Below, in pieces: positions 8,401 to 15,027 of a stretch of 29,770 nucleotides of DNA; within the stretch, counting starts at the first letter, position 1; every line of letters starts with the position of its first letter. The DNA lies in the IMG/VR virus record IMGVR_UViG_3300023179_000373, positions 1-29,770 of that record. One strand, given 5' to 3'. A model generated the notes under the pieces. The model ran no database searches. It was not told the origin of the DNA and saw only the letters and a program-made list of their open reading frames with translations. This DNA comes from a virus. The position numbers and the translations under genes are program-made.

Positions 8401-8497
8401 TATAAACGATCAGGAGCAGGCTGTCTTCAGAGGCTACAGGCGCAACGGGGAGCTGCGTGATTGTTGTCGGTATGAGATTGCTTGGAACGTCAGCCAT
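5468..8497 (-). CDS. Very large repeat-rich tail fibre protein (1009 aa)
   Basis: The ATG at 8497 follows GGAGATTTGAGG; a TTG two codons upstream is less likely. Residues 1-60 (TTITQLPVAPVASEDSLLLI ... YQIRAGDLL) are a known style of virion-attachment N-terminus. They are followed by glycine-rich modules (TRQVIAGTGLTGGGQLSSNV, IANGGTGxxS, YVKGSGTSAxTASATIP). About residues 562-708 form a domain common in phage fibres, with AATTQTLAAQTGG, LVTGDRILVKDEATQANNGV and a TRSTDANTYGPG segment. Near the C-terminus are two 55-residue tandem repeats. The end is TSDKLTFNPSTGLLTATGGI followed by SGGTF. The role is probably host recognition. No Cys pairs or enzymatic motif were seen. Confidence 0.85.
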   Translation of the reverse strand: MADVPSNLIPTTITQLPVAPVASEDSLLLIVYNGNNYQIRAGDLLQVAGVPTTRQVIAGTGLTGGGQLSSNVTLSIANGGVGSTQLNSTGVTAGSYGTSTQIPVFTVDANGRITSATSVAVTVSGYVPTSTQVIAGTGLTGGGPLNANVTLDANLSDSTPLPTSGLGTPGASTAIARTDHQHPSVNLQNSSEVDGVLPLNNGGTAKSIVPNAGAIIWCGADGLYVGPVGVAGQMLQSNATGQYVWVDQSTLNVGRANTLNGGAANRIAYQTAPDTTNFLVAPTVTDTFLKWNGSQLVWGGLPGTGTVTSVNVSGGTTGLTTSGGPITVTGTITFAGTLITANGGTGLSSYTAGDITYYAAGDALSKLAIGSAGQVLTSTGSAPQWTTLSGVAVTSFSGGTTGFTPSVATGGAVTLAGTLNVANGGTGANSLTGYVKGSGTSAFTASATIPGSDISGDISGNAANVTGTVAVANGGTGATTLTGYVKGSGTSAMTASATIPNTDITGLGTMSTQNASGVAITGGAIDGTTIGGTTPAAGTFTSVAMTTGTVSTTPSSNNDIANKAYVDNLAAAGLTYHQPVQAATTQTLAAQTGGTVTYNNGAAGVGATLTLSVALTVLDGYTLVTGDRILVKDEATQANNGVYTINAAKTILTRSTDANTYGPGTGQLSLNDYFFTQNGTVNRGVAFVMTTPGTITFGTTAIVFAEFSTSQVYTAGTGLALTGTQFRIADTGVSSENYGGAATVPALSINAQGQITSATNTSIAIAASQVTSGQLAIAQGGTNGSATPTNGAVAYGTGTAYAFSLAGTTNQVLLSGGTGSPTWTNQSSLSVGSATTVTNVAGGSAGSIIYQSATSTTTSLALGVADYVLTAGASAPQYVAQSTLSVGSATTATNVAGGAAGSLVYQTGAGATSTLALGTSTYVLTAGAFAPQYTAQSSLSVGSATTATTATNATNTAITDDTSTNATVYPTWVTANTGNFPQKVTSDKLTFNPSTGLLTATGGISGGTF
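5681..6010 (-). repeat. Two 55-residue (165-bp) tandem repeats in the large fibre
   Basis: Two successive units of exactly 55 residues start with SVGSATTxTNVAGGxAGS and end with APQYxAQSxL; a third unit begins (SVGSATTATTATNAT) and then diverges. A more distant relative (VGRANTLNGGAANRIAYQ) occurs earlier in the same protein, near 7590-7750. The units differ at scattered residues, so the duplication is not brand new. Confidence 0.8.
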
Positions 8498-8499
8498 CC

Positions 8500-8805
8500 T
8501 CAAATCTCCAAGTACTTCTCACCGTCTTCGGTGATTATGAATTCGTTGCCCTGCTCTTGAATCAAACCGGCAGGGTGCGTATTGATCGGCGTGTCTGGAC
8601 GGTTGAAAGGGAGGATGATCTTGTCTTCGCCGCGTGGTGCGAGGCGATAAGGGTCATAGTCGTCCCTGTCGGCTTCACACACCATCAGGTTGGGATAATT
8701 AGGATCAGGCTGAAGTTCAGACAACAACATCTTGCGCGAGCACCTGGCGCAAATGCCGATGCCGAATGTTGGCTGGCCGTTGACGTCTAAGTAGAGGCCA
8801 CTCAT
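8500..8805 (-). CDS. Small Cys-motif (zinc-ribbon-like) phage protein (101 aa)
   Basis: The start chosen is the ATG at 8805, which overlaps the gp4-like stop (ATGA); an upstream in-frame ATG lies inside that gene. The protein has C19-x2-C22 (GICARCSRKM) and C43 (LMVCEADRDDYDPYR), giving three Cys plus acidic residues where a fourth ligand might be expected. Similar small proteins with this CxxC-20-C-x2-D layout are common near short-tail adaptor genes in phages. The exact role is unknown; it may bind a metal. It is followed directly by the large fibre gene. Confidence 0.7.
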   Translation of the reverse strand: MSGLYLDVNGQPTFGIGICARCSRKMLLSELQPDPNYPNLMVCEADRDDYDPYRLAPRGEDKIILPFNRPDTPINTHPAGLIQEQGNEFIITEDGEKYLEI

Positions 8806-9782
8806 TTGGTGTACATCCCAATCGAGGGCTGGATGTAAGTGGGCGAACCATCGTTGTCGCCGTCCCAAGCACGCTGCATCGAAATGGCTGCCTTTTGCTC
8901 AAGCATCGGGATCAGGTTCATATCAACAGAAGGCGTTTCACCGGCAACACGAGCCGCAAGCCCATTGATGATCGCTTCCAACCAACGATTGGGCACTTCC
9001 ACCTGTTGCTGCAGGTTCTCTGTGTCCATGATGGCGCGATGACGCCAAAGGATCAGTTGTGCGCCTTCAGCTTGCAGGAACGGCGCTGGCCAAAGGTTGA
9101 TCACGGGGTCAGGCAGGTTGCGCTGGAACCAGAAATTGGTTGGTCTGCCTGGAAAGTATTTGTTGCTCTGATTCACGTAGTTGTCACGATTCAGAGCACC
9201 GAGCGGTATTTCTTGAGGCAGGTTACCGAGCAGAATCTCGCTGTAGTTGATGGTGCTGGCTGACGTGACCCGGAAATATTGATAGGGGAGCGGATCAGAG
9301 ATGTCTTCCCACACAATATCACCAGACACAGCGGTCTCGTTGCCGGTACCGACAGCAATCCAAACTGTGCCATTTGTACTCACCTGGAAGGTGAGAGGCA
9401 CAGAAGCGCCGCTCCACCTGACCCCAACTGTGGTCACGGTAGTTTGCGTTGTGAAGTTGACCGTATAACTGGTCGAAGTCGTAGTTGTAGCGCCGGTGAG
9501 CGGCTGAATGGTTCGGTAGTTGAGATTCAGCACCTCAACTGTGCCGACTGGCAGCGGAATGATCGGTTGGTTCTGGTACATCGGAAGGATCACCTTCTCG
9601 ATGCACCAGCTTGGCGGTTTGATGTTCGCCATCTCATCCAGCATGAACGCCAGAGAGTCTAAGGCGTAGTTTTGCATCTCAGGCGTGATCGCCTGAGCCG
9701 GCAAACGACAACGCCTGAACGCGTGATCAACTACGCTCAGGGCATTGAATGTCGCAGTGCCGACGCTGCCTGAATATGCCAT
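8802..9782 (-). CDS. P22 gp4-like head-to-tail adaptor / head-completion protein (326 aa)
   Basis: The N-terminus (ATFNALSVVDHAFRRCRLPA, ITPEMQNYALDSLAFMLDEM) and the C-terminus (VPNRWLEAIINGLAARVAGE, then helices with QKAAISMQRAWDGDND) match the helical core of P22 gp4-type tail accessory factors, which bind under the portal and close the packaged head. Between them, about residues 100-175, is a beta insert with VRWSGASVPLTFQVSTNGTV and YQYFRVTSAS that looks like a discoidin (F5/8-type) fold. P22 gp4 itself is about 166 aa, so this version is about twice as long. The ATG follows TGGAGTTGGC. The 88 bases upstream (9783-9870) hold no gene I can support. Confidence 0.75.
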   Translation of the reverse strand: MAYSGSVGTATFNALSVVDHAFRRCRLPAQAITPEMQNYALDSLAFMLDEMANIKPPSWCIEKVILPMYQNQPIIPLPVGTVEVLNLNYRTIQPLTGATTTTSTSYTVNFTTQTTVTTVGVRWSGASVPLTFQVSTNGTVWIAVGTGNETAVSGDIVWEDISDPLPYQYFRVTSASTINYSEILLGNLPQEIPLGALNRDNYVNQSNKYFPGRPTNFWFQRNLPDPVINLWPAPFLQAEGAQLILWRHRAIMDTENLQQQVEVPNRWLEAIINGLAARVAGETPSVDMNLIPMLEQKAAISMQRAWDGDNDGSPTYIQPSIGMYTK

Positions 9783-9870
9783 GCCAACTCCATTTCATGG
9801 TTAGATGGCCGCTGGTGCAGCATGCCCAGATGTTGAAGATTATCTTTGTTAACAGGCAAAATCACAAGCC

Positions 9871-10380
9871 TTACTTGCGCTTCTTGCCTGCATTACGAGC
9901 TTCAGACAGGGCGATTGCAATGGCTTGTTTGGGGTTGGTAACTTCCGGCCCCTTCTTGCTGCCCGAATGCAACTCGCCCTTCTTGAACTCGCCCATCACC
10001 TTGCCGACCTTGTACTGGCCACCTTTCTTCATCGGCGTGATCATCGGGGTGTTGGGTGCGACCGGAACGCCGCGGCGCTCGCCAGGATTCTTGTTGGCAA
10101 TCATGCCGAGAGCGCCCATGGTCGGTGTTTCTTCGCGCTTGTGCTTCATCATCGCTTTGCCGCCCTTCTTCAACTTCAACGTGGTGCCTTTGCCGCCCTT
10201 GTGCTCTTGCATATCGTGTTGCTTGAACGCCTTTTTGATCATGGCTTTGTCTTGCGCCAGATCAGTTTTGCCGCCCTCAGCGTAATCGGTCTTGCACTTG
10301 CCGCCGCGAGCATAACCCTTAACGTAGGTCAGTTGCGGACCAAAATCAAATTCCTTGACGTACTTCAGAGTCTTGCTCAT
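9871..10380 (-). CDS. Basic Gly/Lys-rich protein with DUF6496-like C-terminus (169 aa)
   Basis: The open frame extends to 10515, but the start chosen is the ATG at 10380 because it has AAGGAG seven bases upstream and the extension overlaps another gene. The middle is rich in KGGK, EGGK and RGGK turns, giving a very basic protein. The last 50 residues (KVMGEFKKGELHSGSKKGPE, then TNPKQAIAIALSEARNAGKK) match the DUF6496 pattern found in many bacteria and phages, whose function is not known to me. A strongly basic protein in the virion module could contact packaged DNA, but this is inference. Confidence 0.75.
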   Translation of the reverse strand: MSKTLKYVKEFDFGPQLTYVKGYARGGKCKTDYAEGGKTDLAQDKAMIKKAFKQHDMQEHKGGKGTTLKLKKGGKAMMKHKREETPTMGALGMIANKNPGERRGVPVAPNTPMITPMKKGGQYKVGKVMGEFKKGELHSGSKKGPEVTNPKQAIAIALSEARNAGKKRK

Positions 10381-10390
10381 TTCATTCTCC

Positions 10391-10801
10391 TTAAGCCGAA
10401 GCGTAAGTTTTGATTGCCTCGATGATGATGGTATACATATCACCAGCAGTAGCATCAGCAGTGGTAAAAAGAACGTTTCCATTCGCACCACCACCGGCGT
10501 TACTTGGGATGCCACTAAATGACGAGAAATCCATAAAATAATTCGTGTTTTGCGGAATCATCCAAGCAAACGTGTCAATGGTAGCGTCGAATAAAATGCG
10601 AACTTCCATACCATGTGTGGTGGCCCAAATCTTGTTGATTTTGACGCCATTGCAAGCAAAACCAAACACGTTCGGGGAAAGCGATGAAGCATTGATTTTC
10701 ACAACGGCAGTTTCACCCGAGCCGTCTGAAATGTTCGTGAACTTGCCGATGAACAAGCGTTCACCGTCAAGGATGGTTTGCGAAGTTACGGCGTCTGCCA
10801 T
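10391..10801 (-). CDS. Putative structural protein (136 aa)
   Basis: The ATG at 10801 follows TTAGGAGGCCATC, a near-perfect SD. The protein begins with ADAVTSQTILDGERLFIGKF and is beta-rich, with KINKIWATTHGMEVRILFDA and MYTIIIEAIKTYAS. It has no Cys motif or membrane span. I recognise this layout from conserved hypothetical proteins downstream of capsid genes in short-tailed phages, but not a named family. The strong SD and position suggest an abundant virion component. Confidence 0.65.
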   Translation of the reverse strand: MADAVTSQTILDGERLFIGKFTNISDGSGETAVVKINASSLSPNVFGFACNGVKINKIWATTHGMEVRILFDATIDTFAWMIPQNTNYFMDFSSFSGIPSNAGGGANGNVLFTTADATAGDMYTIIIEAIKTYASA

Positions 10802-10825
10802 GATGGCCTCCTAAGCGGATTGCAA

Positions 10826-11197
10826 TTAAGCAATGGTGACGCCGCGGGAACCAATGATCGCCCAACCAGCAGCGGTGTAAATCATCATTACGGTGTCGCC
10901 AACAGCGGTGAAAGTTACAGTGCTGAAGCCGATCTTGGTGGTGGGGGTCAGGACAGCCGAGCCGCCATCAACGGTGTGGGTGATGATCTTGATCTGACCA
11001 GCGGTACCATTAGCAAGCGTCAGGGCTTGCGAAGCGCCGGTGGTGGTCAGCGAGGTCATCATGTTGGTCAAGTTGACCGCGCCAGCGCCGCTCAGGGATT
11101 GAACAGAGGCGAAAACTTCGCCGGTGATGTTGCCGGTGATAGCACCGATGAAACCGTTCAGCGAAGTGACCGGTCCAGTAAAAGTCGTAGAAGCCAT
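10826..11197 (-). CDS. Putative structural protein, beta-rich (123 aa)
   Basis: The ATG follows GAGAGGAAGATAAA. The sequence has repeated Thr/Gly beta segments: FTGPVTSLNGFIGAITGNIT, then a central SLTTTGASQALTLANGTAGQ, and a C-terminal VTFTAVGDTVMMIYTAAGWA. The last resembles the end of many phage beta-barrel surface proteins (GDxVxLIYxxxGW). It probably decorates the particle. It lies 124 bases downstream of the capsid gene, beyond two hairpins that may set its expression relative to capsid. Confidence 0.65.
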   Translation of the reverse strand: MASTTFTGPVTSLNGFIGAITGNITGEVFASVQSLSGAGAVNLTNMMTSLTTTGASQALTLANGTAGQIKIITHTVDGGSAVLTPTTKIGFSTVTFTAVGDTVMMIYTAAGWAIIGSRGVTIA

Positions 11198-11221
11198 TTT
11201 ATCTTCCTCTCATGCGAGTTC

Positions 11222-11266
11222 GATATTACAGTCTGCATGACGTCAGCTGGGACTGTCTGTAATATC
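11222..11266. repeat. 10-bp inverted repeat with 25-base loop after the capsid gene
   Basis: GATATTACAG at 11222-11231 is exactly complementary to CTGTAATATC at 11257-11266. The loop holds a TGACGTCA palindrome, and a nested GACTGT/ACAGTC pairing can replace part of the stem. It lies between the GNRA hairpin that follows the capsid gene and the next gene's SD. It may be an RNA structure, a processing site or an operator. Confidence 0.5.
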
Positions 11267-11283
11267 TGGTGACCCCAGAATTG

Positions 11284-11309
11284 CCCCGCCCGACTTGCGC
11301 CGAGCGGGG
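11284..11309 (-). terminator. Stable GC-rich hairpin (GCAA tetraloop) after the capsid gene
   Basis: On the minus strand, CCCCGCTCGGC, loop GCAA, then GTCGGGCGGGG form an 11-bp stem with two G-U pairs, starting about 12 bases beyond the capsid stop codon. The U-tract after it is poor (CAATTCTGG), so partial termination or 3'-end stabilisation of the capsid message is more likely than full termination. Confidence 0.6.
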
Positions 11310-11321
11310 ATACATCTTACA

Positions 11322-12236
11322 TCAAACGCCAGCGGTGCCGTAGACGCCGCGCGGATCGGTCCAACCAAACACATAACGCTCGGTGGCCTTGTAACGCATC
11401 GAGTCGGTCTCGAAATCACCTTCCATCGACTTCTCGAGGGCGCGACGCATCAGGAGCTTGAGGCCTTCCGGAGCGTCAGTTTGCACCCACCAAGCGGTGG
11501 TCGAGGTGATACGCGACAGGTTGGCTTGGCCTTCCGACAACAGACCCATCGACTTCACAGGGTTGATGTCGTTGTCAGCGGTACCAGTGCGGAGAACCGA
11601 CTTGAGCAGCACTTCAGCTTGGAAGACGTTGCTGGGACCAGCAACAATCTTCTTAGGCGTCAGACGGATACGCTTGCCGTTGTTGTCAACAGCGTTGCGG
11701 ATCTGGATCAGCAGCTGTTCCAGCGACGTTTGCGACAGAGCCGCAGCGGTCGTCAGTTGGTTGCTGAACGTGCCGTTCACGATCGGGTGGCTGGTCGAAA
11801 CCAGCGACACGCCGTCACCACCGGTGTATGCGCCGTTGAAAGCGCGGTTCAGGATGTTGGCGCCAAGGGTTTCCTTGGTTTCGATCAGCGACTGCGCCAG
11901 ATGCTGGGCGTAGGTTTGGCCGATACGAATGTGGTCGCCGTCTTCTACCAGAACCTTGGTCAGCGCGAACGCCAGACCATAAACGCGGTAGAGGTAGCGT
12001 TGCAGGAACAGCACACCACCAGATTGATAGGTGACTGCCATGCCGTCCGGGAGTTCCGGCGCAGCACCGAAGCCGTACAGAACCGGCTCTTCGTGGTAGT
12101 TGCGCGGGATACCCTTCTGCTCGCGGAAGACCATCTTCCACTCGTCAGCACGCTGCTCGTAAACGCCGTCGAACACTTCATTAAGGATAGGCTCGACTAC
12201 TGACCGAAAGTCAGTACTGCGCATCGGAGTTGCCAT
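11322..12236 (-). CDS. Major capsid protein (304 aa)
   Basis: The length and sequence fit a HK97-fold major head protein. Typical features are an N-terminal helix region (DFRSVVEPILNEVFDGVYEQ), the E-loop/P-domain segment (LTKVLVEDGDHIRIGQTYAQ ... LAQSLIETKETLGANILNRA), a peptide with LVSTSHPIVNGTFSNQLT, and the C-terminal RYVFGWTDPRGVYGT motif seen in Mu gpT-like and related capsids. The ATG follows AGGAGGG. An out-of-frame ATG just before it is ignored because the coding frame is clear. It lies between a decoration-like gene and two hairpins. No N-terminal delta domain is obvious, which fits a separate scaffold gene (13473-14432). Confidence 0.9.
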   Translation of the reverse strand: MATPMRSTDFRSVVEPILNEVFDGVYEQRADEWKMVFREQKGIPRNYHEEPVLYGFGAAPELPDGMAVTYQSGGVLFLQRYLYRVYGLAFALTKVLVEDGDHIRIGQTYAQHLAQSLIETKETLGANILNRAFNGAYTGGDGVSLVSTSHPIVNGTFSNQLTTAAALSQTSLEQLLIQIRNAVDNNGKRIRLTPKKIVAGPSNVFQAEVLLKSVLRTGTADNDINPVKSMGLLSEGQANLSRITSTTAWWVQTDAPEGLKLLMRRALEKSMEGDFETDSMRYKATERYVFGWTDPRGVYGTAGV

Positions 12237-12254
12237 GATTCATGCCCTCCTTAA

Positions 12255-12854
12255 TTAGATAGCATTGACCGGTGCCTTGTACGCAGCTTCGTTCAGGCGA
12301 ACCGTCACGACAACGTAAGCATCAGTCAAAGAATCGTTAATGTTACCTTCGAAACCGGTGATCTGGAATTGACCAGAAGTCGATTGAAGGACGGTCAGCC
12401 AAGTGTTGCTCAGGCCGGTCTGGGTCGAGCCGCCAGGAGAGGCGACGCGCCAGTCAGATTGAGCGCCAACAGCGGTTTGCACGCTGTCAGTTCCAGGGGT
12501 GCCCGGATTGGCGTATTGAACGGCGTACAGCGTTTCCGGATCATCATACACCCAAGCGGTGATGTTGGTGCCGGTGGTGCTTGCAGGCCAGAACGGCGAG
12601 ATGGTCGGCTTACCGGTCGCGTCGTTGTACTGGCAGCCAGCGAAGACGCCCAACAGGGTGATGCCATCGGTAGTACCGCTACGGGTACCGTCCGAGGTGC
12701 CCAGCTGAACAACGCCGTCACTGGTGAGCTTCACGGGATCGCCCGAGAAAACATTTTGAGCGTAACCGCTGGCGATTACGTAGGCTTTCGGTCGCATTTG
12801 ACCACTGTTGTGATACGACGGACGAAAGCCAAAAGGTGCGCTAGTCGAAGACAT
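12255..12854 (-). CDS. Head decoration-like protein (199 aa)
   Basis: The ATG at 12854 follows AATAAGGAGCACGCA. The protein starts SSTSAPFGFRPSYHNSGQMR, a pattern I know from conserved phage proteins encoded directly upstream of the major capsid gene. The body is beta-rich: NVFSGDPVKLTSDGVVQLGT, LLGVFAGCQYNDATGKPTIS, AWVYDDPETLYAVQY. It probably binds the outer capsid surface. The family name is not certain, so the decoration role is inferred from sequence type and neighbourhood. Confidence 0.75.
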   Translation of the reverse strand: MSSTSAPFGFRPSYHNSGQMRPKAYVIASGYAQNVFSGDPVKLTSDGVVQLGTSDGTRSGTTDGITLLGVFAGCQYNDATGKPTISPFWPASTTGTNITAWVYDDPETLYAVQYANPGTPGTDSVQTAVGAQSDWRVASPGGSTQTGLSNTWLTVLQSTSGQFQITGFEGNINDSLTDAYVVVTVRLNEAAYKAPVNAI

Positions 12855-12883
12855 TGCGTGCTCCTTATTGGTGGATGGTTGCG

Positions 12884-13414
12884 TCAGGAGAGGTCAAACA
12901 TGGCCTCTCTGTATTCCCCCATCTCCATATTGCCTTCACCGATCATCAATCGCGAGTTGCTGGCTTTGGCCTGTTGCTCCATGAATTCTGCGGTGTCGGT
13001 GAGTTTTTCTTCCTCACGCAGCGGTGCATCATGGTGGGCTTCACGCATGTACTTCTCATACAGCGAGATAGGCAGCTTGAAAGCGAGCATTTCGTTAACA
13101 CCGATGAACCCTTGCCAGTCGCCTGTCTTGAGCGTGGCATACTCCCAGCCGGGAACATCTTCCGGCTTCACGGGTTCATATCCAAGACGAATACGCGTCT
13201 GGATGGAGTCACGGGGATTGGTGGTTGTAAGCCAGCACGTGTGCCAGCCTGGAATCTTAGGCAAGTCCGGAAGTGAGGACTGGAAAAACTGTTGACGGAA
13301 CATCTCAACCCGCTCATCGTCGGAGATCTCACGATTCTGTGTCACAGCGCGATCTTCCATCGCGCGGCTGACGCGAGCCTCACCAGCAGGTTTCTTCATT
13401 CGTTCGTCATTCAT
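12884..13414 (-). CDS. Conserved capsid-region phage protein (176 aa)
   Basis: The start chosen is the ATG at 13414, which has GGAGCGAGAT before it; a TTG ten codons upstream is less likely. The central part (PKIPGWHTCWLTTTNPRDSI, RIRLGYEPVKPEDVPGWE, GFIGVNEMLAFKLPISLYEK) resembles a conserved uncharacterised protein next to capsid and scaffold genes in short-tailed phages. It has long charged helices at both ends and no catalytic motif. It may be a minor head or assembly protein, but the function is unproven. Confidence 0.7.
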   Translation of the reverse strand: MNDERMKKPAGEARVSRAMEDRAVTQNREISDDERVEMFRQQFFQSSLPDLPKIPGWHTCWLTTTNPRDSIQTRIRLGYEPVKPEDVPGWEYATLKTGDWQGFIGVNEMLAFKLPISLYEKYMREAHHDAPLREEEKLTDTAEFMEQQAKASNSRLMIGEGNMEMGEYREAMFDLS

Positions 13415-13472
13415 ATCTCGCTCCTTATCAGCGATTAGCAACAATTATGTAGGCAAAATTAGAAGAAAGCAA

Positions 13473-14432
13473 TCACGCTCTGTTCTGTTTATCGTATTCG
13501 GCGTAACGCTTAACGTAACGCTGACGCAAAACAGGATCATCCCACACACCGGCGTCGATCAGAGCCTGTTTGCGTTCAGGGCTGATGTAAATCTCCCTGC
13601 GCGTAGATGTGGGAGCATGTTCCTTCCCAGAACCAACAGCTGGACCGCCGCGCGGCGTACGTTCTTGCCGCTTGGGTGCTTCGAACTTCTCAGGAAGGCG
13701 GCGAGCCGCGCGCTTGCGCAGCTCATCCCAATATTCTTCAGTTTGCGGGTTGTAGCCGTCTTTGGCGAGCGCTTGGTCGATCGCGATGACAACGGCAGAC
13801 TCTTCGTTGCGACCTTGCGGGTCGTACCAAGGATGCTCATCAATGAACTCCCTGGCATAAGACATCGTCAAGTCGTCCAGCTGGTTCGGGTCGCGTTTCG
13901 GTTGTTGTTGAGCAGCTTGTTGCTTGGCGTAATTGAGTTGTTGCAACTTCGCCATAGCTTGGTCGCGGAAACGCAACGCTTGCGCCACGTCCTCGCCGTT
14001 GCCGGCCTCGATGGCCTTTGCGATGACGCGCTCAGCCATCTGAATTTCATTAGACGCCTGACCGATGTGGGCGTCATAACTATTCAGGTCGCTGACATGC
14101 GAACGCTGCTCTTGCGCGGTGAGCCGCCGCTCAAGATCATCGTTGCGTTGGCGCAAAAAGTCTAGTTCGACCTTGTCTCGGGTGATAGCCTTTTCACGAC
14201 GCTCACGACGCTCGTGTTTTTCCTTGCGACGACGCTCACGTATTTCTGCGCGTTCGTCGTCTACCTCGTCATCATCATCGTCGGCTTCTCGCGCAATACG
14301 TTCATCATCACCATCGTCGTCTTCCGCAGCCTCTTGCTCTTGCGGTTCGTCTTCAACGACAACCAGCTCTTCTTGCTGCTGATCTTCTTGGATTTCATCG
14401 TCCTCAGCGAGGACATCACCTTTACGTGCCAT
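13473..14432 (-). CDS. Scaffolding-like protein (319 aa)
   Basis: The first 70 residues are extremely acidic (EDDEIQEDQQQEELVVVEDE, then long Asp/Glu runs), followed by an Arg/Lys/Glu-rich coiled coil (about 65-125) and Gln/Ala-rich helices (about 140-180, LQQLNYAKQQAAQQQPKRD). The C-terminal third (REIYISPERKQALIDAGVWD, DDPVLRQRYVKRYAEYDKQN) is basic. This mix of charged, helical and disordered segments one gene away from the decoration/capsid pair is typical of phage scaffolding proteins. The ATG follows GAAGGAGATGATTC. No protease domain is seen. The antisense Ser-rich open frame here is a by-product of the Asp/Glu runs. Confidence 0.75.
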   Translation of the reverse strand: MARKGDVLAEDDEIQEDQQQEELVVVEDEPQEQEAAEDDDGDDERIAREADDDDDEVDDERAEIRERRRKEKHERRERREKAITRDKVELDFLRQRNDDLERRLTAQEQRSHVSDLNSYDAHIGQASNEIQMAERVIAKAIEAGNGEDVAQALRFRDQAMAKLQQLNYAKQQAAQQQPKRDPNQLDDLTMSYAREFIDEHPWYDPQGRNEESAVVIAIDQALAKDGYNPQTEEYWDELRKRAARRLPEKFEAPKRQERTPRGGPAVGSGKEHAPTSTRREIYISPERKQALIDAGVWDDPVLRQRYVKRYAEYDKQNRA

Positions 14433-14444
14433 GAATCATCTCCT

Positions 14445-14846
14445 TCAGATGAATGCGCGGATGGCCAGAGGGTCACCCGTAACTCGACCAATGATGTCGA
14501 GGTCGTTGAAAATCACGTACATCGCGGTTTCACCGTTCTCCAGAGGAACTTCCCAACGGTCGCCGCCATATTTGGCAACCCGAACATAGTCGTCTGGGAC
14601 GCACCAAGAGCCTTCTGGCCAGGACTCCATCGTACTGCGGTTCTTGAAAGCCAGAGGGCCGATGCTGATGACTTTGGCTACTTGAGTGTTCCACTTTTCA
14701 GTGTCACGCGAGCCTGTGTCAATAATGATGCCGCCTGCAGACTTCTTTTTGGGTGTGCGGATTTGCACCAGAACGCGGCTACCAAAGGGCTGGATTCCAG
14801 GATCTGCATCCGGAAAAGCCTCTTTCAATGCGTCCTCAGAGGTCAT
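14445..14846 (-). CDS. GroES-like (Cpn10) co-chaperonin (133 aa)
   Basis: The chosen ATG at 14846 has AGGAG seven bases upstream; a TTG six codons further up is in frame but weaker. Residues 18-43 (IQPFGSRVLVQIRTPKKKSA, then GGIIID) line up with the start of GroES, where IRPLxDRVxV is followed by the mobile loop KSAGGIVL. Then come TQVAKVISIGPLAF, a GSWCVPDDYVRV strand in place of VKVGDxVIF, and a C-terminal DLDIIGRV, like DILAIV. At 133 residues it is longer than bacterial GroES (about 97), with an insert near 66-82. It presumably caps host GroEL to fold the capsid protein, as T4 gp31 does. It overlaps the 63-aa gene by 11 bases. Confidence 0.8.
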   Translation of the reverse strand: MTSEDALKEAFPDADPGIQPFGSRVLVQIRTPKKKSAGGIIIDTGSRDTEKWNTQVAKVISIGPLAFKNRSTMESWPEGSWCVPDDYVRVAKYGGDRWEVPLENGETAMYVIFNDLDIIGRVTGDPLAIRAFI

Positions 14847-15027
14847 TGTGTTTCTCCTCGTCAAGGATGTTTAAAAGTACATTGATAGCGGCGTCGTAAC
14901 CTGCCACGACGCCTACCCGATACCCGTACTCAAAGGTATCACGGTCTTGTGGCCGTCTCAAGGCATCCAGCGCGAAGGTCTGCTGGCTGGCCTTGAGACG
15001 GTTGAGCAACTCTTGCGGGACGTTCAC
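14836..15027 (-). CDS. Small hypothetical protein (63 aa)
   Basis: Translation begins at GTG (15027), overlapping the preceding stop in GTGA, and ends inside the start of the GroES-like gene, so all three are probably coupled. The protein (PQELLNRLKASQQTFALDAL, then DTFEYGYRVGVVAGYDAAIN) is helical with a small Gly/Ala-rich turn. I recognise this shape from short proteins upstream of phage scaffold genes but not a function. Confidence 0.65.
   Translation of the reverse strand: MNVPQELLNRLKASQQTFALDALRRPQDRDTFEYGYRVGVVAGYDAAINVLLNILDEEKHNDL

Noticed and set aside
9783-9870. Possible mini-gene or promoter between the gp4-like and DUF6496-like genes
   Set aside because: A short frame from an internal ATG has no SD and runs into the gp4-like start; no convincing promoter boxes or hairpin were seen in the 88 bases.
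10381-10515. N-terminal extension of the basic DUF6496-like protein carrying a hydrophobic segment like a signal or membrane helix
   Set aside because: It overlaps the 136-aa gene in another frame, and the ATG at 10380 has its own strong AAGGAG; the hydrophobic run is a frame artefact.
11295-12203. 302-aa plus-strand open frame opposite the capsid gene
   Set aside because: It lies wholly antisense to the clear capsid protein, has no SD and has arginine/histidine-rich composition typical of reading GC-rich codons backwards.
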